A stretch of DNA of 64,000 nt from Evtepia gabavorous. Its GTDB lineage: Bacteria > Bacillota > Clostridia > Oscillospirales > Oscillospiraceae. Positions 16,671-24,248 of the stretch are shown here, in pieces. The stretch spans positions 1-64,000 of the forward strand of contig NZ_QQRQ01000005.1 of NCBI RefSeq assembly GCF_003425665.1, written 5' to 3'. Made by a program: the position numbers and the translations under genes. Under the pieces are notes generated by a model. It was given only the letters and a program-made list of their open reading frames with translations, was not told where the DNA came from and ran no database searches. Each line of letters begins with the position of its first letter. The first letter of the stretch is position 1.

Positions 16671-17618
16671 TCAGATCACAAAGGACCCGTCGTTTGCCTC
16701 TGGGCCCGTCTCTCCCCCGTCGTACCGCAGCTGCACCGGCATGGGCAGCTTTTCCTCCAGCCGCCGGGCATAGCAGGCCCGCAGCCGTTCCAGCTCCGGC
16801 TCTTCCAGCCTGTCGGCAATGGCCCGCAGGGTCTCACCCCCCAGGCCCTCCTCTGCCAAAAGACCCAGCCGGACCGTCTCCTGCCGCAGCCCGTCCAGGT
16901 ATCGCCGCCCCATCTCCGCCTGCCGCCGCAGGGCCTTCAGTTCCTCCCGCCAGGGGCCCTCTTGGTCCAGACTCGACAGCAGCTGTTCCAACGTGCCCGC
17001 TTCCCGGAAGCCTTTGACCACCCCAGCTCTGGGCTGGGCGGGAACCGCCACAAAGGACCACTCAAAGGCGTCGGTGGGGTCTGCCAGCCGTGCAATGCAG
17101 CGTTTGCCCTCATAGGTTCTCCCCTTCACATGGCTGCACAGCCCCCGGTCATGGATGTCATGGCCGCAGATGGAGCACACACACCGGGAGACCGCGCAGC
17201 TGACGCTGACCTCCTTCTTGATGCCCCCTGCGATCTCCGCAATCAGCCCCTCGTTCTCCTGGGTCCGCAGCATGTACGCATACCCTTTCAGGTAGCACCC
17301 CGGCTCCCCCGCCTCAGAGCGCACCCCCGGTTCCTCCACCAACTCTGTCCGATAAATCCGGGCCCGCTGGTCCCGGGCGCTCCAGTTGTGGTCAAAGATT
17401 CCCGTCTTCCCCACAAACAACTCTGCCAGCCGCTCCAAGTCCTTCCGGCTGAAATATTCCTGGTCCCGGTCTGTCTGGTTATCGCACAGGCGCACGGTAA
17501 AGAGATAGACCTCCTCCGCCGTCAGGCTGGTGCCGTTTCTCTGGTTCACGATGGCCAGCTCCTCCTCCACGGGGGCTGTTTTCCCCTGGGCCTGGGCCTC
17601 CTTGGTCACTGTCTGCAT
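16671..17618 (-). CDS. Capsid protease/scaffold protein (XkdF-like)
   Basis: 315 residues. The N-terminal ~190 resemble a phage prohead protease/XkdF-type domain (EYFSRKDLERLAELFVGKTGIFDH), with a Cys/His cluster CVCSICGHDIHDRGLCSH that could bind metal. The C-terminal ~120 are a charged helical, scaffold-like segment (LEQLLSSLDQEGPWREELKALRRQ). ATG at 17618 has AAGGAGG in place. It overlaps the end of the portal frame by 140 bases. Confidence 0.6.
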   Translation of the reverse strand: MQTVTKEAQAQGKTAPVEEELAIVNQRNGTSLTAEEVYLFTVRLCDNQTDRDQEYFSRKDLERLAELFVGKTGIFDHNWSARDQRARIYRTELVEEPGVRSEAGEPGCYLKGYAYMLRTQENEGLIAEIAGGIKKEVSVSCAVSRCVCSICGHDIHDRGLCSHVKGRTYEGKRCIARLADPTDAFEWSFVAVPAQPRAGVVKGFREAGTLEQLLSSLDQEGPWREELKALRRQAEMGRRYLDGLRQETVRLGLLAEEGLGGETLRAIADRLEEPELERLRACYARRLEEKLPMPVQLRYDGGETGPEANDGSFVI

Positions 17619-18804
17619 AGGCTTCCTCCTTCTCCTGTTGTCTTTCCTGATCTCTGCTCTCCCGGGCCATCTGTTCCGCCTGCTGCCGGTACAGGGCCGC
17701 CCGGGCCTCCTCCACCTGATCCTGCAAGTCAATTTCCTCCCACTCCACTTGGAAGGCGCAGTCCTTTCCATGCATGCGCAGCCACAGCGTACAGATCTTT
17801 TCCACCACCGGGGTCAGGGTCCGCCGCAGCGCGGCCAGCTCACTGGTCATAATGTCCGCCTGCTGGCTGCTCATCCGCTCTGTGGAGGACCAGTTCAGCC
17901 CCAGCAGGAAGGGAGGAATCCCCGTCTGGGCGATCAGCTGCTCCAGAATCATCCGCACCGGTGCCTGGCAGTCGGGGATGGCGCACTCCGCGCCAATGAC
18001 CTTGATCTCCACATCCCCCACCGCCACAAAGTCCCGCACAGCCCCGGACCGGGTGCTCTCCATGGCCTCTGCCCACCGCTGGGCCAGCAGCTGGCTTCTC
18101 GCCTGCACCCGCCGGTGGTCCAGCGCCTCTTCCCCCGGCTTGTACACCACGGCAAAGCGGACATTGCCCGCCCGTTCCCAGTTGGCGCCCAGGGTCTGAT
18201 AGATTTTCAGCAGCACCCCCGACAAAAAGGGCAGGCTGTGGAGCAGGGACACCCCGTACGGATGCTCCGGGCTGGGGTGGTACGGGGTAAAGAGCAGCAG
18301 CTCCTGGCGAGGCAGCACCTCTGTCCGGCCGTCCGGCCGCCGCAGGGCCAGCAAAACCTCCAGGGGGGAGTCCCCCTCCTTAACCTGGACATCCGACACC
18401 CGCCCGCACAGCACAGCGGCAATGTCCCGCCCATCCCGGCTGGGGACAATCTCTCCCACCGCCCGTCCACAGGTGAGCAGGCAGTCCAGGTAGCTGTCCA
18501 GGAAAGCCTGGATGCCCTTTTGATTCCACCCCACCGGCACCGTGCGGAGAAAGTGGTTCAGCGCCCGCTCTGCCTCCTTGTCCTGGCAGGTCACCCCCAC
18601 GCCGCCGGCCAGCCGGACCAGCTTCAGCACCGCCGCGTCCACCACCGGCACCGCCTCCCGAATGGCCCGGTACAGGGAAAACTCCGGCTGGTGCAGGGGC
18701 ACATATCCATCGATCAGGGAAAAGGGATGCCGGTCCGCCGGCCGCAGCTGAACCGGTGCCGGCTTCTCCGGGGGTTCCTTTCCTCTTCCTCTCCAAAATC
18801 CCAT
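17479..18804 (-). CDS. Phage portal protein (XkdE-like)
   Basis: 441 residues. Portal signs include the wing/stem pattern FSLYRAIREAVPVVDAAVLKLV, the segment ELLLFTPYHPSPEHPYGVSLL and IPPFLLGLNWSSTERMSSQQ. It forms the dodecameric DNA gate. The last ~47 residues are low-complexity and lie inside the 5' end of the protease gene in another frame; they are probably an unstructured tail. Confidence 0.85.
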   Translation of the reverse strand: MGFWRGRGKEPPEKPAPVQLRPADRHPFSLIDGYVPLHQPEFSLYRAIREAVPVVDAAVLKLVRLAGGVGVTCQDKEAERALNHFLRTVPVGWNQKGIQAFLDSYLDCLLTCGRAVGEIVPSRDGRDIAAVLCGRVSDVQVKEGDSPLEVLLALRRPDGRTEVLPRQELLLFTPYHPSPEHPYGVSLLHSLPFLSGVLLKIYQTLGANWERAGNVRFAVVYKPGEEALDHRRVQARSQLLAQRWAEAMESTRSGAVRDFVAVGDVEIKVIGAECAIPDCQAPVRMILEQLIAQTGIPPFLLGLNWSSTERMSSQQADIMTSELAALRRTLTPVVEKICTLWLRMHGKDCAFQVEWEEIDLQDQVEEARAALYRQQAEQMARESRDQERQQEKEEAYADSDQGGPGPGENSPRGGGAGHREPEKRHQPDGGGGLSLYRAPVR

Positions 18805-18828
18805 GACACACTCCTCTCCTATCTGCTT

Positions 18829-20085
18829 TCAAACGTGCCGCTCCACATATCCGGCAAAAAAGAGGTCCTCTCCCTCCTCCGGCGCCACCACTGTGGCCAC
18901 GAAATACCGGATCTCATCCATGGCGTGGTCAAATTCCTTCCGCACCCGGTCCCGGTCCCCGGCGGACAGGTCCCAGCAATAGGAGGCAAACTCCCGAATG
19001 GCGTCGGTGCAGGGGGGACAAATGACAATCTTCCCCTGCTTCAGGGCGTCCGCCGTCTGCCGGATGCCGGAGAGCACCTCATTGTCGGCCTTTCTCACGT
19101 GCCAGCCCTCCCGCCGCAGCACCTCCAAAAAGGAGGCCGCTGAGGGGTCCACCACCACCGCCTCAATCTCCCGCCCGCCGGCCAGCTCCCGCAGCCGCTG
19201 GGCGTACTCCTGGTCGGTCTGCTGCCGCCGGGCCGCCCGGGCGTCGTAATAATACTCTTGCACCCGGTACCACACCCCGCCCCACTTTCCCCACAGTCCC
19301 ATGGAGGTGGGGTTGACCGTCCCATAGTCACAGGAGATCACCCACCGGTCCGCTGGTTCCGCCGGTGCCGACCGCACCATGCTCTCCTCAAAGAAGTCAT
19401 AGACCAGCCCTTCCGCCGCAGTCCACTCCCCCAGCACAAACCGCCGGTAAAAGGCCCCCTGAAAGGTCCGCTCATACCGCTGCCGGGTTTCCTGGGACAG
19501 AGTGGGGTTGTCCTCCATAAAGAACCGCAGGTGGAGCAGGTTCCGCGCCTGGGCCTTGCAGATCCACTCCCGATAAAACCAGTGCCCCGGCCCCGCCGGG
19601 TTGCAGGAGAACCAGAATTTTGCCCCCGTCACAGAGCACCGGGCACAGGCCTGCTCCACAAAGGAGCGGGGCATCAGCGCCACCTCGTCCAGCAGCACCC
19701 CCGCCAGGGTCACCCCTTGGATCAGCGCCGCGCTCCCCTCATCCTTCCCGCCGAAGAGGAAATAGGTGTTCTCCACCCCGCCGCACCGGATCTTCATCCA
19801 ATTCCGGGAGAGTTTCTCCTCCCAGGTAAACCCCAGGCCCTCCAAAACCGGCAGCACGCTGGACAGCAGATTCCGCCGCACAGACTCCGTGGTCTTTCCG
19901 CACAGCGCAAACTGCTGCCGCTGGAATCGGGTCATGCTCCACAGGACAAAGGAGAGGCCCAGGCACAAGGTCTTCCCGCTGCGCACCGCCCCATCACAGA
20001 GGATGGCATCCTTTCCCGCGTCCGGAGAGCCCCGATTCCACCACCGAAGCACCCGCTTCTGCTTTTCGGAAAAGCACAGCCTCAT
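18829..20085 (-). CDS. Terminase large subunit
   Basis: 418 residues; packaging ATPase and nuclease. Walker A-like GAVRSGKT near residue 35, Walker B VLLDEVALMPRSF near 130, coupling motif SCNPAGPGHWFY near 160, and the nuclease domain acids in ISCDYGTVNPTSMG and AVVVDPSAASF. ATG at 20085 overlaps the upstream stop by 4 bases. All catalytic blocks look intact, so packaging may still work. Confidence 0.9.
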   Translation of the reverse strand: MRLCFSEKQKRVLRWWNRGSPDAGKDAILCDGAVRSGKTLCLGLSFVLWSMTRFQRQQFALCGKTTESVRRNLLSSVLPVLEGLGFTWEEKLSRNWMKIRCGGVENTYFLFGGKDEGSAALIQGVTLAGVLLDEVALMPRSFVEQACARCSVTGAKFWFSCNPAGPGHWFYREWICKAQARNLLHLRFFMEDNPTLSQETRQRYERTFQGAFYRRFVLGEWTAAEGLVYDFFEESMVRSAPAEPADRWVISCDYGTVNPTSMGLWGKWGGVWYRVQEYYYDARAARRQQTDQEYAQRLRELAGGREIEAVVVDPSAASFLEVLRREGWHVRKADNEVLSGIRQTADALKQGKIVICPPCTDAIREFASYCWDLSAGDRDRVRKEFDHAMDEIRYFVATVVAPEEGEDLFFAGYVERHV

Positions 20086-20405
20086 CGCCGGGAGCACATC
20101 CCCTCCGGTGCCTGGGGCCGGTCCAGCGCCTCTAAAAAGGCCGCCGCGCCCCGGTTCTCCTCGTCCTTCAGCTGCTCCAGCAGCTTTTCCAGTACCGCCG
20201 CCCGGTCGGTGAGCTTCACCTCCACCGCCCCGCTGCTGTTCCGCTTAAACTCCGTCAGGCACCCCAAGTCCAACGTGTCAATCTCCTGGGTCTGCTCCTG
20301 GGTCAAATAGGCCAGCTTCACCACGTCGTTGGCCGCCCCCGCCGCCAGGGCCATCATCTGCTCCAGCACAGCTCGGCGGTTCACCGTTCGTTTTCCCACT
20401 GTCAT
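20082..20405 (-). CDS. Shortened terminase small subunit
   Basis: 107 residues, far below the ~200-265 of PBSX-type XtmA. What remains (ANDVVKLAYL, LTEFKRNSSGAVEVKLTDR, AAVLEKLLEQL) resembles the oligomerisation and C-terminal part; no N-terminal helix-turn-helix is visible. GAGGAGGG precedes ATG 20405, and the upstream DNA is AT-rich and non-coding, so the DNA-binding domain was not missed through a late start. A small terminase without that domain is known from the Rhodobacter gene transfer agent. Confidence 0.55.
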   Translation of the reverse strand: MTVGKRTVNRRAVLEQMMALAAGAANDVVKLAYLTQEQTQEIDTLDLGCLTEFKRNSSGAVEVKLTDRAAVLEKLLEQLKDEENRGAAAFLEALDRPQAPEGMCSRR

Positions 20406-20544
20406 CCCTCCTCACCCTATGGGAAAACACCCCCTTGAGGGGGACGTTTTCGTACACCCTTTTTCAAAAAATCAAAAAATTTTTCAAATTTTCTTTCCCA
20501 AGGCCGATGTTTCCCGGCCGCCCCGCCGCTTCCCCAGGTTCCAT

Positions 20545-20573
20545 TTGACACCCCTCCCCCTATTTGCTATCCT
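20545..20573 (+). promoter_or_regulatory. Sigma-A promoter of the enhancer-binding-protein gene
   Basis: TTGACA and TATCCT are separated by 17 bases, only ~18 bases before the ATG at 20591, which has GAGGTG as ribosome site. The remaining 20406-20544 is AT-rich and must hold the promoter of the phage cassette on the other strand, but none was identified with confidence. Confidence 0.7.
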
Positions 20574-20590
20574 GAACTCGAGGTGAAACC

Positions 20591-22099
20591 ATGAAACGAA
20601 ATCGCGTCTATCTCCCCCAATCCCTTCCCCTCCCCTTCTCCGCAGAACAACTTGACCCCCTGCCCCGTCTCATTGCCATTTTGGAGAGCTCCTTTGACGG
20701 CATTTTCGTCACCGATGCCCAGGCCCGCCCCATCTGGTGCAACCACTCCTACGAGGTCATCTCCGGCCTAACCGCCCAGGAGGTCCTGGGGGTCCCCATG
20801 GGGGAACTGGTCCGCCGGGGCACCATCTCCCACTCCGCCACCCTGGAGGCCCTGGCGCAGGGCCAGGCGGTCACCATCAACCAGACCTTCACCACCGGCA
20901 AGCGGGCGGTGGTCACCAGCACCCCCATTTACGACCAAACAGACCAGATTTGCCTGGTGGTCACCAACGTCCGGGACATCTCTGAGCTCATCGCCCTCCA
21001 GGAGACCTTGGACCACCAACGCCGCCTCTCCGCCCGCTATCAGCAGGAGATCGCGGTCATCCGGGACCAGCTCCTCCACACCCCCCAGCTGGTGGCGGAG
21101 GACCCGGCCACCCTGAACCTCCTGCGCATCGTGGGCCGGGCCGCCCAGCTGGACACGGTGGTCCTCATCCAGGGGGAGACGGGCACCGGCAAGGAACGGA
21201 TTGCCTCCTACATCCACCAGAACTCCCCTCGGGCCCGAAAAAACTTCATCCGGGTCAACTGCGGCGCCATCCCGGAAAGCCTGGCGGAAAGTGAGCTCTT
21301 CGGCTATGAGCGGGGTGCCTTCACCGGTGCCAACCGAGAGGGCAAACCCGGCCTCTTCGAGGTGGCCCACGAGGGCACCATTTTCCTGGACGAAGTAGGT
21401 GAGCTCTCCCTGGCCACCCAGACCAAGCTCCTTCGGGTTCTCCAGGAAAAAGAGATCACCCGGGTGGGGGGCAGCAAGCCCATTCCCATTGACGTCCGGG
21501 TCATCGCCGCCACCAACCGAGACCTGCAAAAGTGCGTCACCGAAGGCGCCTTCCGGGAGGACCTCTACTACCGTCTGAGCGTCTTTCCCGTCTGGGTGCC
21601 CCCTCTGCGGGAGAGAAAGCTGGACATCCCCAAACTGGCCGCCTCCGTCATCGAGGAACTCAACCAGACCTACGAGCACAAAAAATCCCTTACCGTCGGG
21701 GCGGAGGCCACCCTGCTCCAATACCCTTGGCCCGGCAACGTCCGGGAACTGCGCAACGTCATGGAACGGGCCTTTATTATGAGCGACGGAGAGGAAATCC
21801 AGGCTGAGGACCTGGCCATTTTGGACAACGGCAGTCTCCACACCCCCAAAACCATCTCCCCCACCTACGGGGTAGAGCCCCAACACCCCCAGTCCCCAGC
21901 CCCCGCACCGGAATGTCCCCCTCTTACGGAAGAGAGCCTCCAGGCCCAGGTGGAGCGGTTTGAGGCCGCCCTCATCGCCCAGGCCCTGGCGGAGGCGGGC
22001 TCCCTCCGGGCTGCGGCCCGCCGGCTCCAAATGGACCCGGCCACCCTCCTCCGCCGAAAGAAAAAATACCAGGCACAGCGCCGCCTGCTCCCCGACTGA
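20591..22099 (+). CDS. Sigma-54-dependent enhancer-binding regulator (PAS-AAA-Fis)
   Basis: 502 residues. Residues ~25-145 are a PAS sensor (AILESSFDGIFVTDAQARPIW). Residues ~165-400 are the AAA+ activator with Walker A GETGTGKE, the sigma-54 contact loop GAFTGA, Walker B TIFLDEVGEL and WPGNVREL. The C-terminus is a Fis-type helix-turn-helix (SLRAAARRLQMDPATLLRRKK). The gene points at the GABA operon, whose promoter is a near-consensus -24/-12 site. It is therefore the likely activator of GABA fermentation; the PAS ligand is unknown. Confidence 0.9.
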   Translation: MKRNRVYLPQSLPLPFSAEQLDPLPRLIAILESSFDGIFVTDAQARPIWCNHSYEVISGLTAQEVLGVPMGELVRRGTISHSATLEALAQGQAVTINQTFTTGKRAVVTSTPIYDQTDQICLVVTNVRDISELIALQETLDHQRRLSARYQQEIAVIRDQLLHTPQLVAEDPATLNLLRIVGRAAQLDTVVLIQGETGTGKERIASYIHQNSPRARKNFIRVNCGAIPESLAESELFGYERGAFTGANREGKPGLFEVAHEGTIFLDEVGELSLATQTKLLRVLQEKEITRVGGSKPIPIDVRVIAATNRDLQKCVTEGAFREDLYYRLSVFPVWVPPLRERKLDIPKLAASVIEELNQTYEHKKSLTVGAEATLLQYPWPGNVRELRNVMERAFIMSDGEEIQAEDLAILDNGSLHTPKTISPTYGVEPQHPQSPAPAPECPPLTEESLQAQVERFEAALIAQALAEAGSLRAAARRLQMDPATLLRRKKKYQAQRRLLPD

Positions 22100-22152
22100 T
22101 TCATTTCTAAAACACCTTCCCCCGGCGATCCCAGTGTTTCAGTTTTGCGGCG

Positions 22153-22170
22153 TGTTTTATTTTCAAAACA
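22153..22170 (+). promoter_or_regulatory. Candidate enhancer (UAS) upstream of the sigma-54 promoter
   Basis: Inverted repeat TGTTTT-N6-AAAACA about 160 bases before the -24 element, a distance usual for enhancer sites. Related half-sites AAAACAC and GTGTTTC lie just upstream (22109-22140). Binding by the neighbouring Fis-type regulator is inferred. Confidence 0.4.
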
Positions 22171-22216
22171 GAATAGCCTCCCGCCCCTGGTTTCTCTCTG
22201 TGTTTCGTCACAAAAG

Positions 22217-22263
22217 AACTCCCCTGTGGCTCGGTCTCTCTTTGATCCGGCCCCAGGGGAGTT
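22217..22263 (+). terminator. Terminator of the regulator gene
   Basis: AACTCCCCTG pairs with CAGGGGAGTT across a ~27-base loop and is followed by TTCCTTTTT. It separates the regulator from the operon and lies between the enhancer candidate and the sigma-54 promoter. Confidence 0.7.
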
Positions 22264-22331
22264 TCCTTTTTCCGTTCTTTTTTCAAATTTTTATCCTGTT
22301 TTTTTGCCTGGTTTTCTTTTTTGCCCATAGT

Positions 22332-22347
22332 TGGCACGATAATTGCT
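22332..22347 (+). promoter_or_regulatory. Sigma-54 (-24/-12) promoter of the GABA operon
   Basis: TGGCAC-N5-TTGCT matches the consensus TGGCAC-N5-TTGCW at every fixed position. Transcription should start near 22358, about 90 bases before the dehydratase ATG. Confidence 0.9.
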
Positions 22348-22447
22348 TGTATTGATAGGCGAAGGCAATTTCACCTCCTTCGCTGACAAATACATTCTTG
22401 CACCTTTAGGAGAACCACATCTCAAAACACGGAAAGGACGAAATACT

Positions 22448-23902
22448 ATGGCAATGATGACTGGAAAAGAATACGTTGAGAGCCTGCGGGCCATGAAGCT
22501 GCGGGTCTACATGTTCGGCAAGCGGGTGGAAAACCCCGTGGACGATCCCATCCTCCGCCCCTCGGTCAACTCCGTTCGGATGACCTATGATCTGGCCCAG
22601 GGTCCCAATTATAAGGCGCTGATGACCGCCACCTCCCATCTCACCGGAGAGACCATCAACCGGTTCACCCACATCCACCAGTCCACCGAGGACCTGGTCA
22701 ACAAGGTCAAGATGCAGCGCCTGCTGGGCCAGGTCACTGCGGCATGTTTCCAGCGCTGCGTGGGGATGGACGCCATCAACGCCGTGTACAGCACCACGTA
22801 CGAAATTGACCAGAAGCACGGCACCAGCTACCACGAAAACTTCCGCAAGTTTGTGGCCGAGGCCCAGACCAAGGACTGGACCATTGACGGCGCCATGACC
22901 GACCCCAAGGGCGACCGGTCCCTGCCCCCCCACAAGCAGGAGGACCCGGACATGTTCCTCCACGTGGTGGAGCGGCGTCCCGACGGCATCGTGGTCCGGG
23001 GGGCCAAAGCCCATCAGACGGGCATGTGCAATTCCCACCAGGTCCTGGTGATGCCCACCCAGGCCATGGGGCCCGATGACAAGGACTACGCCGTCTCCTT
23101 CTCCGCCCCCGCCGACGCCGAGGGACTGTTCATGATCGTCGGCCGCCAGAGCTGCGACACCCGGAAGCTGGAGAACACCGACATCGACGTGGGCAACGCC
23201 CAGTACGGCGGGGTGGAGCTGCTGGTGGTCTTTGACGACGTGTTCATCCCCAACGAAAACATCTACCTCAACGGGGAGACCGAGTTTGCCACCATGATGG
23301 TGGAGCGGTTTGCCGGCTACCACCGCCAGAGCTACGGCGGCTGCAAGGTGGGCGTGGGGGATGTGCTCATCGGCGCTTCCGCCGTGGCCGCCGACTACAA
23401 CGGTGTAGCCAAGGCCAGCCACGTCAAGGATAAGCTCATTGAGATGATTCACCTCAACGAGACCATGTATTCCTGCGGCATCGCCTGCTCCGCCGAGGGG
23501 ACCAAAACCGCCTCCGGCAACTACCTTATCGACCTGCTCCTGGCCAACGTCTGTAAGCAGAACGTCACCCGCTTCCCCTATGAGATGGCCCGCATCGCCG
23601 AGGACCTGGCCGGCGGCAGCGTGGGCACCTGCCTGTCCGAGGCCGACCTCCGGGGGGAATTCACCGGTCCCTGGGTGGCCAAATACATGAAGAACGGCAC
23701 CGGCACCACCGCGGAAAACCGCATGCGGATTCTCCGCCTCATCGAAAACCTCTCCCTGGGTTCCGGCGCCGTGGGCTACCGCACCGAGTCCCTCCACGGG
23801 GCCGGTTCTCCCCAGGCCCAGCGGGTTATGATCGCCCGCCAGGGGGACATTGAGGGGAAGAAAAAGCTGGCCAAGCGCATCGCCCATGTGAAAGAGGACT
23901 GA
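22448..23902 (+). CDS. abfD: 4-hydroxybutyryl-CoA dehydratase / vinylacetyl-CoA isomerase
   Basis: Flavin and [4Fe-4S] enzyme converting 4-hydroxybutyryl-CoA to crotonyl-CoA by a ketyl radical. The 484-residue length matches the family. Cluster ligands known from Clostridium aminobutyricum are visible: the CFQRC pair near residue 100 and the His and Cys of HRQSYGGC near 295-302, with the conserved Tyr between. ATG at 22448 has AAAGGA upstream; the farther in-frame ATG lies at the sigma-54 promoter. It is the first gene of the operon. Confidence 0.95.
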   Translation: MAMMTGKEYVESLRAMKLRVYMFGKRVENPVDDPILRPSVNSVRMTYDLAQGPNYKALMTATSHLTGETINRFTHIHQSTEDLVNKVKMQRLLGQVTAACFQRCVGMDAINAVYSTTYEIDQKHGTSYHENFRKFVAEAQTKDWTIDGAMTDPKGDRSLPPHKQEDPDMFLHVVERRPDGIVVRGAKAHQTGMCNSHQVLVMPTQAMGPDDKDYAVSFSAPADAEGLFMIVGRQSCDTRKLENTDIDVGNAQYGGVELLVVFDDVFIPNENIYLNGETEFATMMVERFAGYHRQSYGGCKVGVGDVLIGASAVAADYNGVAKASHVKDKLIEMIHLNETMYSCGIACSAEGTKTASGNYLIDLLLANVCKQNVTRFPYEMARIAEDLAGGSVGTCLSEADLRGEFTGPWVAKYMKNGTGTTAENRMRILRLIENLSLGSGAVGYRTESLHGAGSPQAQRVMIARQGDIEGKKKLAKRIAHVKED

Positions 23903-23935
23903 CCGTCCCACACCCAACGTCAGGAGGAGATCACG

Positions 23936-24229
23936 ATGACTGCAACGCTGGAACAACTTCTGGAGACACTGGTCCGCCCCGCCCTGCGCGCCCACAATGG
24001 GGACGTGGAACTGGTGGGCTACCAGGACGGTATTCTCCGGCTGCGGATGCTGGGCCAGTGCGCCGGCTGTCCCGCCGCCGCCATGACCAACGAGACCTTG
24101 ATCGAGGGCCAGCTCATGCCCCTGCTCCCCGATCTGAAGGAGGTCATCCTGGTCCACACCGTTGACGCGTCCCTGCTGGCCGAGGCCCGGTCTCTTATGA
24201 CCCGGGCCCGGTCCCGGGACCAAGGATAA
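23936..24229 (+). CDS. NifU C-terminal-like Fe-S scaffold protein
   Basis: 97 residues with the NifU/Nfu fold pattern: LEQLLETLVRPALRAHNGDVELV, then MLGQCAGCPAAAMT containing the CxxC cluster site. AGGAGG precedes the ATG. It lies 33 bases after the dehydratase gene and before the CoA-transferase gene. The dehydratase has an unusual, oxygen-labile [4Fe-4S] cluster, so a dedicated role in its maturation is plausible but inferred. Confidence 0.8.
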   Translation: MTATLEQLLETLVRPALRAHNGDVELVGYQDGILRLRMLGQCAGCPAAAMTNETLIEGQLMPLLPDLKEVILVHTVDASLLAEARSLMTRARSRDQG

Positions 24230-24248
24230 CGCAAAGGAGGGATTTCCC

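Larger units (their letters stand above)
7590..20405 (-). mobile_element. PBSX-like contractile phage structural/packaging cassette, probably domesticated
   Basis: Nineteen tightly packed minus-strand genes run in the classic order: small and large terminase, portal, protease/scaffold, decoration, capsid, three connectors, sheath, tube, chaperone, a 156-residue protein, LysM protein, hub, spike, gp25-like wedge, gpJ-like baseplate and YmfQ-like protein. Most neighbours overlap by 4 bases, and all frames are open. Base composition matches the host. No integrase, repressor, replication, holin/endolysin, tail-fibre or large tape-measure gene is present, and no attachment repeats were found at the ends. 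The cassette sits between nrdD and a sigma-54 regulator. The order matches Bacillus PBSX/skin xkd genes; that the element is domesticated is inferred. Confidence 0.8.

Noticed and set aside
7590-20405. Complete prophage with the integrase at 46463
   Set aside because: That integrase is 26 kb away, belongs to the AT-rich element and has its own attachment sites in hsdR.
20429-20445. CCCCC-TTGA-GGGGG hairpin as a terminator or promoter control
   Set aside because: Only a 5-bp stem with no clear U-run; role cannot be supported.
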